Shown one piece after another: positions 16,467-23,925 of a DNA stretch of 64,000 nucleotides. The position numbers were made by a program, and so were the translations under genes. Each line of letters begins with the position of its first letter. Within the stretch, counting starts at the first letter, position 1. Source of the stretch: an uncultured Lachnospiraceae bacterium (lineage in GTDB: Bacteria > Bacillota > Clostridia > Lachnospirales > Lachnospiraceae); NCBI GenBank assembly GCA_902775555.1, contig CACYMQ010000001.1, positions 36,338 to 100,337 of the forward strand, written 5' to 3'. The notes beneath the pieces are model-generated. The model had not been told where the DNA came from. It saw nothing but the letters and a program-made list of their open reading frames with translations, and did no database searches.

Positions 16467-16542
16467 GTGGGTTCGCCGGAACCCACTTCTTTAATCATCA
16501 ACTATTCTTGTACTATATTAACATAACTTAAGGAAAATGCAA
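16467..16542 (-). promoter_or_regulatory. rimP operon promoter followed by a leader hairpin
   Basis: On the minus strand TTGCAT (16542-16537), a 16-base spacer and TAATAT (16520-16515) form a promoter. About 22 bases after the expected start, GTGGGTTC and GAACCCAC (16486-16467) form an 8-bp hairpin with a four-base loop followed by TTTTG. It may terminate the upstream aminopeptidase transcript, but its place after the promoter also allows attenuation of the rimP-nusA operon. Confidence 0.6.
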
Positions 16543-16596
16543 GCATTTTTTTATCATCGTTATAAAATCTTTTGCTGCAGTTTTCATGGCCGGAGC

Positions 16597-17673
16597 TTAC
16601 AGTTCGATCAGTTCCTTCTTACTGTGCGCAAAGCTTTCATATCCATTCTCCGTCACGACTCCCATATCCTCTATCCTGACTCCGCCAAATCCCGGAATAT
16701 AAATCCCGGGCTCGATGGTTTCGATCATACCGGGCACAAGTATGGTTTCGTCCCTGGTATTCAGTGCAGGTGATTCATGTATGTAGAGTCCTACCGAATG
16801 CCCCAGTCCGTGTCCGAAGTATTCACCGTATCCCGCTTCCCGGATATGATACCTGGCGATCCGGTCCACATCACAGCAGCGCATGCCCGGTCGAAGTTCC
16901 TCCATCGCCTTACAATGTGCCTCCAGCACGGTCTGATAGACCTTCTTCTGTTCTGCATCTGCCTTTCCGATCACTACGGTCCTGGTCATGTCCGAACAGT
17001 AGCCTTTATACCTGCACCCGAAATCCATCGTCAGGAAGTCGCCTTCCTCCAGCTGCTTATCATCAGGGATGGCATGCGGCATGGAACTATGGATCCCCGA
17101 TGCCGCAATGGTATCAAAGGACAGTCCCTCCGCTCCTGCTTTCTTCATCCTGTATTCCAATTCTGCCGCCACCTCAAGCTCCGTCATGCCGACAGTGAGA
17201 ACCGAAAGGATCTCCGTGAAAGCCTGATCCCCGATGGCTTCCGCTTTCTTCAGCAGATCCAGTTCTTCCGGTGTTTTGATCCTGCGTTCTCGTTCCAATC
17301 TGTCCTCCAGAGGGATCAGCTGTACGGGAGCAAGTTTTTCCCTATAGGAGATATAAGTGCTGCAGACCATACTTCGGTCCTCAAATCCCAGCTTCTGTAC
17401 GAAATCCTCCCGAAGCTGCCGCCCGAGAAGATCCATCAGCGGATGCTCGCGGTTAAACTCCGTGACAGTGAATCCGGAACCTGCCTTTCCGGTCTCCTGG
17501 ACGGCCGCCTCCGTATAGCGGGAATCAACATACAGGATCCCCTGTGCGCCGGTAAAAAGCGCGTAGCCTTCTCCTCCCCGAAACCCGGTAAAGTACTGAA
17601 GGTTATACGGATCCGTGATAAGGATCCCTCCCAGTTCACTCTCTTCACATATCGTTTTCAACTTCTGTATCAT
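16597..17673 (-). CDS. pepP: Xaa-Pro aminopeptidase family protein (M24B)
   Basis: A metallopeptidase that removes N-terminal residues preceding proline. An N-terminal creatinase-like domain (about 1-125) precedes the pita-bread catalytic domain. The five metal ligands are visible: two Asp in MDFGCRYKGYCSDMTRT, His in GHGLGHSVGLYIHE, Glu in TIEPGIY and Glu in VRIEDMG. Size (358 residues) is typical. ATG 17673 follows AGGAT; the alternative GTG at 17688 has no ribosome binding site. The fold is shared by several M24 enzymes, so the substrate is inferred. Confidence 0.9.
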   Translation of the reverse strand: MIQKLKTICEESELGGILITDPYNLQYFTGFRGGEGYALFTGAQGILYVDSRYTEAAVQETGKAGSGFTVTEFNREHPLMDLLGRQLREDFVQKLGFEDRSMVCSTYISYREKLAPVQLIPLEDRLERERRIKTPEELDLLKKAEAIGDQAFTEILSVLTVGMTELEVAAELEYRMKKAGAEGLSFDTIAASGIHSSMPHAIPDDKQLEEGDFLTMDFGCRYKGYCSDMTRTVVIGKADAEQKKVYQTVLEAHCKAMEELRPGMRCCDVDRIARYHIREAGYGEYFGHGLGHSVGLYIHESPALNTRDETILVPGMIETIEPGIYIPGFGGVRIEDMGVVTENGYESFAHSKKELIEL

Positions 17674-17736
17674 TATTCTATCCTGCACGCCGTTTTCTGA
17701 AATACCGGCTTCTTTCTCTATGATCGTCAGTATTGT

Positions 17737-17772
17737 AAAAAAAATGCCGGAATCAAAAGTTTTGATTCCGGC
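17737..17772 (-). terminator. Terminator of rpsB-tsf
   Basis: GCCGGAATCAAAA and TTTTGATTCCGGC (17746-17772) form a 13-bp stem on a one-base centre, closing less tightly in reality, followed on the minus strand by eight T. It starts seven bases after the tsf stop codon. Confidence 0.95.
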
Positions 17773-17778
17773 AGATCA

Positions 17779-18879
17779 TTATTTATTCATCTGTGCCGCA
17801 ACTTCTTCTGCGAAGTTTTCGTTCTTCTTCTCAAGACCCTCGCCTGTCTCAAAACGGATGAACTTCTTGATCTCGAACTTGCAGCCGTTGTCCTTAGCTA
17901 CCTGAGCTACGTACTGAGCAACATTTTCCTTGTTCTCAGCCTTTACATAGGTCTGGTCAACCAGGCAGATCTCTTTCAGATGCTTGGAGAAACGACCCTC
18001 AACAAGCCCTGTAAAGATCTTGTTCTCCAGATACTCAGCCTTGTGTGCTGCAGCAATATCTCTGAAGCTCTGAATACCTGCATCGGAAAGGAAGTTGAAG
18101 AGGTACTTGTCATTTCTCTTCTCCTCAAGGAACGCCTTATCCTCATCCGCCAGAACTCCTTTCTCAAGTGCCTCATCGAAGACTGCATTCAGGATCGGCT
18201 TCGGAAGGGAAGCAGGATCTGCAAGAGAGCTGTCAACGATGATCTCCTTCTCCTTTACAAGCTCTGCTTCGGAGATCTCTTCCTTCTTAACGAAGGAAGG
18301 ATTCATTGCAGCGATCTGCATAGCGATATTCTTCATAGCTTCCTTGACAGCGTCAGAAACGTTATCACACTCTGCTTCTACAAGAACACCGATCTTACCG
18401 CCCATGTGGATATAGGAAACAACTGCATCTCCGGTAACCTTCTCAAAACGACGGATGGTCAGGTTCTCGCCGATCTTTGCAACCATAGCCTTGTGATGAT
18501 CAGCTACGGTAGTGGAAGGATCGATCTCGGACTTATCTGCAAGGAATGCATCCATATCAGCATAATCACCATCGTTGATCTGCTTAGCAAGACCTGCTAC
18601 ATAGGTCTGGAATACTTCGTTCTTTGCTACGAAGTCTGTCTCGGAGTTTACTTCAATGATGGTTGCTGTCTTTGCATCATCGGAAACTACGGTTGCCACG
18701 ATACCTTCTGCGGCGATACGTCCTGCCTTCTTCTCAGCGGTAGCAAGTCCCTTCTTACGAAGGAATTCAACAGCCGCATCGATATCGCCATTTGTCTCAG
18801 TCAGTGCCTTCTTGCAGTCCATCATGCCGGCACCGGTCATTTCTCTTAAATTCTTTACATCTGCTGCTGTAATAGCCAT
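17779..18879 (-). CDS. tsf: Elongation factor Ts
   Basis: Nucleotide exchange factor for EF-Tu. The N-terminal UBA-like domain (ITAADVKNLREMTGAGMMDCKKAL) and the first core subdomain with ETDFVAKNEVF and the YIHMGGKIGVLVE strand are standard. The protein has 366 residues against about 290 in Bacillus and E. coli. The extra 50-60 residues are inserted in the second core subdomain, from about 225 (DSSLADPASLPKP) to 290, just before the conserved VEGRFSKHLKEICLVDQ. The insertion is helical and charged. AAGGAG precedes ATG 18879. Cotranscribed with rpsB. Confidence 0.95.
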   Translation of the reverse strand: MAITAADVKNLREMTGAGMMDCKKALTETNGDIDAAVEFLRKKGLATAEKKAGRIAAEGIVATVVSDDAKTATIIEVNSETDFVAKNEVFQTYVAGLAKQINDGDYADMDAFLADKSEIDPSTTVADHHKAMVAKIGENLTIRRFEKVTGDAVVSYIHMGGKIGVLVEAECDNVSDAVKEAMKNIAMQIAAMNPSFVKKEEISEAELVKEKEIIVDSSLADPASLPKPILNAVFDEALEKGVLADEDKAFLEEKRNDKYLFNFLSDAGIQSFRDIAAAHKAEYLENKIFTGLVEGRFSKHLKEICLVDQTYVKAENKENVAQYVAQVAKDNGCKFEIKKFIRFETGEGLEKKNENFAEEVAAQMNK

Positions 18880-18897
18880 AGCGATTTCTCCTTTTTT

Positions 18898-18929
18898 AAG
18901 ATTCTTCGCCCTTCGGGCTCAGAATGACA
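18898..18929. repeat. Dispersed repeat between rpsB and tsf
   Basis: A second copy of the AAGATTCTTCG...CTCAGAATGACA repeat, here with a compact GCCCTTCGGGC hairpin as the centre. It lies in the rpsB-tsf gap, immediately upstream of the tsf ribosome binding site, so the hairpin will be in the mRNA. Confidence 0.75.
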
Positions 18930-18998
18930 TCATAAGTAGTTCACATCTCCGGTGCCATTATCGGCGTTGTTACCATTGATGTTATATTAAATCGTCGA

Positions 18999-19739
18999 TT
19001 ACTCTTCGGTTGCCTCTGCTTCTGCTGCCTCAGCTGCCGCTTCAGACTCAGCGTCTGCACCCTGGTTTGCCTCGATCACTGCATCAGCCAGCTTGGATAC
19101 GATCAGCTTTACGGCACGGATCGCATCATCATTTCCGGGGATCACATAATCCAGCTCTTCCGGATCACAGTTTGTATCGGCAATACCAACGATCGGGATG
19201 CCAAGTGTGTGTGCTTCCTGGATGCAGATGTGCTCCTTGCGGGGATCTACTACGAAGATCATATCCGGCAGTTTCTTCATTTCCTTAACACCACCGATGT
19301 TCCTCTGCAGCTTCTCCATTTCCTTCTTGATCTTAACAACTTCCTTCTTCGGAAGCTTCTCGAAGGTTCCGTCTGCCTCCATACGCTCGTACTTCTTCAG
19401 AGTCTCAACACGGGACTTGATGGTCTTGAAGTTAGTAAGCATACCACCCAGCCATCTCTGATTTACATAGAACATACCGCAGCGCTCAGCCTCGGACTGA
19501 ATAGAATCCTGTGCCTGCTTCTTGGTACCTACAAAAAGGATCTTTCCGCCGTCTGCAACAGCATCAAATACTGCCTTGTAAGCCTCGTCCATCTTTACAA
19601 CGGACTTCTGAAGGTCAATGATGTGGATCCCGTTACGCTCAGTATAGATATACTCAGCCATCTTGGGGTTCCAACGTCTTGTCTGATGTCCGAAATGAAC
19701 ACCTGCCTCGAGTAACTGCTTCATTGAAATAACGCTCAT
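18999..19739 (-). CDS. rpsB: 30S ribosomal protein S2
   Basis: Structural protein of the small subunit head/body junction. The N-terminus [27 protein letters not shown] and the second signature ([33 protein letters not shown]) are unmistakable. A C-terminal tail rich in Ala and Glu ([18 protein letters not shown]) follows residue 220. AGGAGGT precedes ATG 19739. It leads the rpsB-tsf operon. Confidence 0.97.
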   Translation of the reverse strand: MSVISMKQLLEAGVHFGHQTRRWNPKMAEYIYTERNGIHIIDLQKSVVKMDEAYKAVFDAVADGGKILFVGTKKQAQDSIQSEAERCGMFYVNQRWLGGMLTNFKTIKSRVETLKKYERMEADGTFEKLPKKEVVKIKKEMEKLQRNIGGVKEMKKLPDMIFVVDPRKEHICIQEAHTLGIPIVGIADTNCDPEELDYVIPGNDDAIRAVKLIVSKLADAVIEANQGADAESEAAAEAAEAEATEE

Positions 19740-19873
19740 AGTTTACCTCCTGGTTTTTCTTCTGCCTGTCCTTATGGATTGCCAACCGTCAGGTCCGACG
19801 GCACCAGCACCCGTAGACAATGCATGTTTTTTAGCGCAACGCTTATATTATCATATCCCGGCAGGACATGCAA
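19740..19873 (-). promoter_or_regulatory. rpsB promoter and leader
   Basis: On the minus strand TTGCAT (19873-19868), a 17-base spacer and TAATAT (19850-19845) form a strong promoter immediately after mnmA. The leader of about 100 bases contains a stem CCGTC/GACGG (19788-19803) and a conserved-looking GGTTGGCAATCC element. S2 commonly represses its own leader, so autoregulation is plausible. Confidence 0.65.
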
Positions 19874-19891
19874 GCATAAAATTCACGGATT

Positions 19892-21043
19892 TCAAGGCTT
19901 TCCGCCACTTTCTCCCGGATCATCAAAGGATATGATCCCGCCCCCGAGAACATAATCTCCGTCATAGATCACCGCAGACTGTCCCGGAGTAGCTGCCCGC
20001 TGGGGTTCATCAAACCGAAGGAGTGCTCTTCCGCCTTCCGGTCTGGGGATCAATGTAGCCGGCTGTTCCTTCTGCCGGTATCGTATCTTAGCCTTGCAAC
20101 GCACCTCCCCCGCCGGTACTTCTCCCGTGATCCAGTGAAACTCCCGAATGGGTACGTCCCTGTGAAAGAGATCCTCTTCATCGGACAGAATGACCTGATT
20201 TTTAACCGGATCCAGTCGTACCACATACAATCTGCGGTCCGCCGGAACACCCAGTCCCCGTCTCTGTCCGATGGTATAATGGATCAGACCCCGGTGACGT
20301 CCGAGGACCTGCCCGTTCTTATCCACGATATCCCCTTCCGGATATCCGTGTCCCCTGTATCTGCAGATCATTCCTGCATAATCGCCGTCCGGAACAAAGC
20401 AGATATCCTGGCTTTCCTTCTTCTCTGCCGTACGGAATCCGTACCTGGCGGCGATCTTTCGGACTTCCTCCTTCGGAAGTTCTCCGAGGGGAAATGCCGT
20501 CCGTGACAGCTGTTCTTCTGTCAGGCAGTACAGCACATAACTTTGATCCTTCTCCGTATATAGTGCCTTCTTCAGATAAAAATGCCCGTCCTTCTCTTCG
20601 ATCCTGGCATAGTGGCCGGTAACGATCTTTCTGCATCCGATCTGATCCGCCTTCTCAAAAAGCGCATCAAACTTCATAAAACGGTTGCATTCAATACATG
20701 GGTTGGGTGTCTCACATCGTTCATAGCTGCAGACGAAGGGCTCGATCACACGGTCCCGGAACTCATTTTCATAATGAAAGATCGAGTAAGGGATCCCCAG
20801 GAGATCCGTAACGCTTCTTGCATCATCCGTATCCTTTTTACTGCAGCAGGTTGCCAGCAGATCCTCCCCGATCATATCATTTTCGTAGAGGCGCATGGTG
20901 CAGCCCGTACACTGATACCCCTTCTCCTTCATAAGGAAAGCGGCCACGCTGCTGTCAACGCCGCCGCTCATAGCGATCAGCGCCGTAAGTTCCCCTGCGG
21001 CGCTGATCTTATCATTCTGCTTTATAACATTTTCCTTCAGCAT
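19892..21043 (-). CDS. mnmA: tRNA-uridine 2-sulfurtransferase MnmA
   Basis: Adds sulfur to U34 of tRNAs for Lys, Glu and Gln, using ATP. The PP-loop is AMSGGVDSSVAAF (residues 24-36). Catalytic cysteines lie in NPCIECN (near residue 115) and QDICFVPDGDY. An HYTIGQRRGLG motif and a C-terminal beta barrel follow. Length 383 includes about 20 extra N-terminal residues before the PP-loop. It starts one base after the stop of the preceding coiled-coil gene, suggesting coupling. Confidence 0.95.
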   Translation of the reverse strand: MLKENVIKQNDKISAAGELTALIAMSGGVDSSVAAFLMKEKGYQCTGCTMRLYENDMIGEDLLATCCSKKDTDDARSVTDLLGIPYSIFHYENEFRDRVIEPFVCSYERCETPNPCIECNRFMKFDALFEKADQIGCRKIVTGHYARIEEKDGHFYLKKALYTEKDQSYVLYCLTEEQLSRTAFPLGELPKEEVRKIAARYGFRTAEKKESQDICFVPDGDYAGMICRYRGHGYPEGDIVDKNGQVLGRHRGLIHYTIGQRRGLGVPADRRLYVVRLDPVKNQVILSDEEDLFHRDVPIREFHWITGEVPAGEVRCKAKIRYRQKEQPATLIPRPEGGRALLRFDEPQRAATPGQSAVIYDGDYVLGGGIISFDDPGESGGKP

Positions 21044-21044
21044 T

Positions 21045-21782
21045 TTAGTAGCCTTTCGTTGTAAGCTCCGTGGCTATCTCCTCGAAGGACATTTCCGGAG
21101 AAAGTGAAAATGTTCCGACATGCAGCTTATTGGAATAATGGTTCTTCTTAAGCCAGCTGTCAAACTCCGAAGCGCTCTTTACGATGCCCGCATCCTCAAG
21201 CGTCTTTGCGATCCTCTCGGAGGTCATACCCCGCTTGATCTCAACATCGATCTTACCTGCAGCAGGTGCTTCCGACTTTTCTTCCTTCTTCTCGGTGGTG
21301 GCTTCCGCCTGTCGGGAGGCTTCTTCAGAAGCCTTCTTCTCTTCTTCCGCCTTCTTCTCTTCCTCGGCTTTCTTCTTCTCTTCCTCAGCCTTCTTCTTCT
21401 CTTCCTCGGCCTTCTTCTTCTCTTCCTCGGCCTTCTTCTTTTCTTCCTCGGCCTTCTTCTTTTCTTCCTCGGCCTTCTTCTTTTCTTCCTCGGCCTTCTT
21501 TGCTTCCTCGGCTGCCTTCTTATCTTCCTCAGCCTTCTTTGCAGCCTCTTCGGAAGCCTTCTTCTCTTCCTCGGCCTTCTTCGCAGCTTCTTCAGAGGCC
21601 TTCTTATCCTGCTCGGCCTTCTTCGTTGCTTCCTCAGAAGCCTTTGCGGCATCCGACACTTCGGTGGTCCCGCTGCCTGCAGATGCCTTCTCATAGTCTC
21701 CGGTCTTAAATGCCGTATAGCTGACTAATACACCAATGATAAGACCGATGCCGATCCCTCTCAGCAGATATTTCCTCTTCAT
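21045..21782 (-). CDS. Membrane-anchored Lys/Glu repeat protein with MltG-like terminal domain
   Basis: An N-terminal membrane helix (about 7-25) is followed by some 120 residues of charged helix built from KKKAEEE heptads and related KKASEEAAKKAEE units, probably a single long helix or coiled coil reaching into the envelope. The last 60 residues (IDVEIKRGMTSERIAKTLED onward to GTFSLSPEMSFEEIATELT) match the LysM-like substrate-binding region of MltG/YceG endolytic transglycosylases, but the catalytic domain is absent. It may bind peptidoglycan without cutting it. Strong GGGAGGAA precedes ATG 21782. Upstream neighbour is another membrane-anchored acidic protein. Confidence 0.7.
   Translation of the reverse strand: MKRKYLLRGIGIGLIIGVLVSYTAFKTGDYEKASAGSGTTEVSDAAKASEEATKKAEQDKKASEEAAKKAEEEKKASEEAAKKAEEDKKAAEEAKKAEEEKKKAEEEKKKAEEEKKKAEEEKKKAEEEKKKAEEEKKKAEEEKKAEEEKKASEEASRQAEATTEKKEEKSEAPAAGKIDVEIKRGMTSERIAKTLEDAGIVKSASEFDSWLKKNHYSNKLHVGTFSLSPEMSFEEIATELTTKGY
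21340..21500 (-). repeat. 21-base tandem repeat encoding KKKAEEE
   Basis: Several nearly identical 21-base units (plus strand TTCCTCGGCCTTCTTCTTTTC) follow one another, encoding about six KKKAEEE heptads. Slippage between them would alter the length of the helical stalk in steps of seven residues. Confidence 0.85.
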
Positions 21783-21799
21783 ATCCTGTTCCTCCCGGT

Positions 21800-23041
21800 C
21801 TAATTTGCTGTATTGCTGTCAATGATATACTTCACTTCACCGACACCCATTTTTAAAACCTTGGAGATCTCAATGATACTGAGCCCTGCTCCATACATGG
21901 TAAGTATGTTCAGTGTAGGATCCTCTGCATTCAGATCGATGCCTTCTCTGTCAAGGATCTGATCCAGATTTGTGATGGTCTTCAGATCATCCTCATCCTC
22001 ATCAAACTCATCATCGAATTCATCCAGCTCATCCTCATCTTCTGCGGAATCCCGTCTCAGCGTCTCTCTTGCAGCATCCTCGATCGCCTTGTCTGCCACA
22101 TCACCGGGAACAAAGGGAAGAACAACACCCGATGTCCGGTCCGTCTCTTCTTCATCAGGATCATCCTCAGCCTGAGCAGCTGTCTCGTCGGCTTCCTCCG
22201 TCATTTCCCCGGTTGCATCCTCTTCTTCTGCCTCAGCCGCTTCCTCTTCTGCTTCATCTTCTGATTCTTCTTCTGTTTCCTCTGCCTGAGCTACTGCCTC
22301 GTCAGCTTCCTCTTCTGCTTCCTCTGCCACTGCGTCGTCTGCTTCCTCTTCTGCTTCCTCTGCCTCCTCAGCTTCCTCTGCTGCCTCCTCAGCTTCCTCC
22401 GCCGCTTCCTGTACTGCAGGAGTCTCTTCTTCCTCAGCTGATCCTTCTGCCGGAGCTTCGGTCTCTGCCGCTTCCATAACGGTTCTTTCGGCTGCTGTAT
22501 TGCTCAGTTCCTCAAGGCGGGACACGGAGGTATCCGCCTCGTCCTTTAATTTCTCAAGCCCGCGCTTATACTCATCGATCAGGTTCAGCTGGAGTTTGAC
22601 TTCCTTCTCCTTCTCGGTGATGCTGTCATAAACCGCCTGCACCTCACGACGGTTTTCATCCCATCCGGAGGAAATAGCCGCTGCCTCGTCGGCGATCGCC
22701 TTCACACCCGCCTCGGAACGCGCATCGATCATGGAAAGCTTCTCATCGATCACGGACAGTTTCTCATCGATCGCCGGCTGTTTCTGTGATACAGACTCCT
22801 TGATCCTGGAATCCACGGCATTCTTCACCGTATCCTTGACCTGCTTCTTTCCGTATTCACGGATATAATTATCCGTAAGCTTCTTCAGCTGCTTTTTATC
22901 CGCTTCCGTCAGTTCTTCTCTAAGACCCGGCGTAGTCTTTTCTTCCTTCTCTTCCTCTTCGTTATCTTTTCCCGTAAGCAGGAAGCTTACTATGATCAGG
23001 ATCACTCCGACCGCTAATACGATAATGGTTTCTGTTGTCAT
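21800..23041 (-). CDS. Membrane-anchored acidic coiled-coil protein, DUF6115-like end
   Basis: A 413-residue protein. One N-terminal membrane helix (about 5-22) precedes a cytoplasmic-type coiled coil (about 40-180), then about 150 residues of nearly pure Glu, Ala and Asp, and a C-terminal helical segment (NILTMYGAGLSIIEISKVLKMGVGEVKYIIDS) resembling a helix-turn-helix, as seen in DUF6115 proteins of clostridia. No enzymatic motif is visible. The acidic region is low-complexity and may be disordered. AGGGGGAT precedes ATG 23041. It lies between codY and the MltG-like stalk protein, 12 bases after codY. Confidence 0.65.
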   Translation of the reverse strand: MTTETIIVLAVGVILIIVSFLLTGKDNEEEEKEEKTTPGLREELTEADKKQLKKLTDNYIREYGKKQVKDTVKNAVDSRIKESVSQKQPAIDEKLSVIDEKLSMIDARSEAGVKAIADEAAAISSGWDENRREVQAVYDSITEKEKEVKLQLNLIDEYKRGLEKLKDEADTSVSRLEELSNTAAERTVMEAAETEAPAEGSAEEEETPAVQEAAEEAEEAAEEAEEAEEAEEEADDAVAEEAEEEADEAVAQAEETEEESEDEAEEEAAEAEEEDATGEMTEEADETAAQAEDDPDEEETDRTSGVVLPFVPGDVADKAIEDAARETLRRDSAEDEDELDEFDDEFDEDEDDLKTITNLDQILDREGIDLNAEDPTLNILTMYGAGLSIIEISKVLKMGVGEVKYIIDSNTAN

Positions 23042-23053
23042 GATAATCCCCCT

Positions 23054-23806
23054 TTAGGCATTTAATATCGTTTCATTCAATACCCGGATATGTGTGCCCC
23101 GCATTCCCATGGACTGGACCTCCAGAATGCCGGCTCCTTCCAGTTTCTTGATGGCATTTACTATGATGGATCTTGTGATCCCGTATTTCGCCGCCACCTG
23201 ACTGGTGACGAGATTTCCTTCCGGACCTGACAGTTCACCGATCAGATAATGCACTGCCTTCTGTTCGGAAGCGGAAAGAGATTCCATTGCGGCCCGCAGG
23301 ATCTCCCTCTTTCTTTTTTCCTCATCATCCTCTTCGTAGAGTGCCCGCATGATCTCGAGCTCGATCACCGTATTGGCATACTCGCTCAGGATGATATCCT
23401 CCACCTCATATTCTGCTTTTCTGCGGTAGATAAATGTGGTACCCATGCGTTCGCCCGCAAAAAAAACCGGAAGCAGGATGGCGGAAATATCCCTGGCTAC
23501 CGGACGTTCAAATCCCAGCGTCAGAAGATTCACATTTTCCTTAGTGGAAAGAACCGAAAGAAAACGCTCATTCAGTCTCGGATCGATCACCTCTCCCACA
23601 GAGTCGGCCAAAAGCCCCGACAGGCTCGGACCATCATTCTGTTCGTAAAAACCGAGCACCTTTCCCTTCGCGCTGACCACCATGCAATTCGCTTTCAGAA
23701 TCTCACCGACGCATTGACAGATGTCATTAAAGATCACCACCCGGGATGAATTATCATGCAGAAGCTTGCTGATCTTCCGGGTCTGATCCAATAGTGTTAC
23801 GCTCAT
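23054..23806 (-). CDS. codY: GTP-sensing global regulator CodY
   Basis: Represses nutrient-uptake and amino-acid genes when GTP and branched-chain amino acids are high. N-terminal GAF domain (about 1-155) begins MSVTLLDQTRKISKLL, as in the family. The C-terminal winged helix carries the conserved ASEQKAVHYLI and VAAKYGITRSIIVNAIKKLEGAGI segments. 250 residues from ATG 23806, preceded by GGGGGA; an upstream TTG would add six residues before the family start. Located after topA, as in many Firmicutes. Confidence 0.96.
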   Translation of the reverse strand: MSVTLLDQTRKISKLLHDNSSRVVIFNDICQCVGEILKANCMVVSAKGKVLGFYEQNDGPSLSGLLADSVGEVIDPRLNERFLSVLSTKENVNLLTLGFERPVARDISAILLPVFFAGERMGTTFIYRRKAEYEVEDIILSEYANTVIELEIMRALYEEDDEEKRKREILRAAMESLSASEQKAVHYLIGELSGPEGNLVTSQVAAKYGITRSIIVNAIKKLEGAGILEVQSMGMRGTHIRVLNETILNA

Positions 23807-23830
23807 TCCTATACATTCCCCCAAGTAAAA

Positions 23831-23885
23831 AAGTTTGTGCTGTATTTTCCCCAGGGATTAATATAGCACAAACTTATTACGTAAA
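23831..23885 (-). promoter_or_regulatory. Terminator-like hairpin in the codY leader
   Basis: AAGTTTGTGCT (minus-strand reading) and AGCACAAACTT form a perfect 11-bp inverted repeat (23885-23875 and 23841-23831) around a 33-base loop, followed by TTTT just before the codY ribosome binding site. A candidate -10 (TATTAA) and -35 (TTTACG) overlap its upstream arm. It can end topA transcripts or attenuate codY. Confidence 0.55.
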
Positions 23886-23925
23886 CAACAATTTTATGAC
23901 AATTTTTCAATTTGTCAGATTATTA

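Noticed and set aside
23885..23925. AT-rich sequence before codY that resembles a CodY box
   Set aside because: The closest 15-base match to AATTTTCWGAAAATT has many mismatches; it is better explained as part of a topA hairpin.
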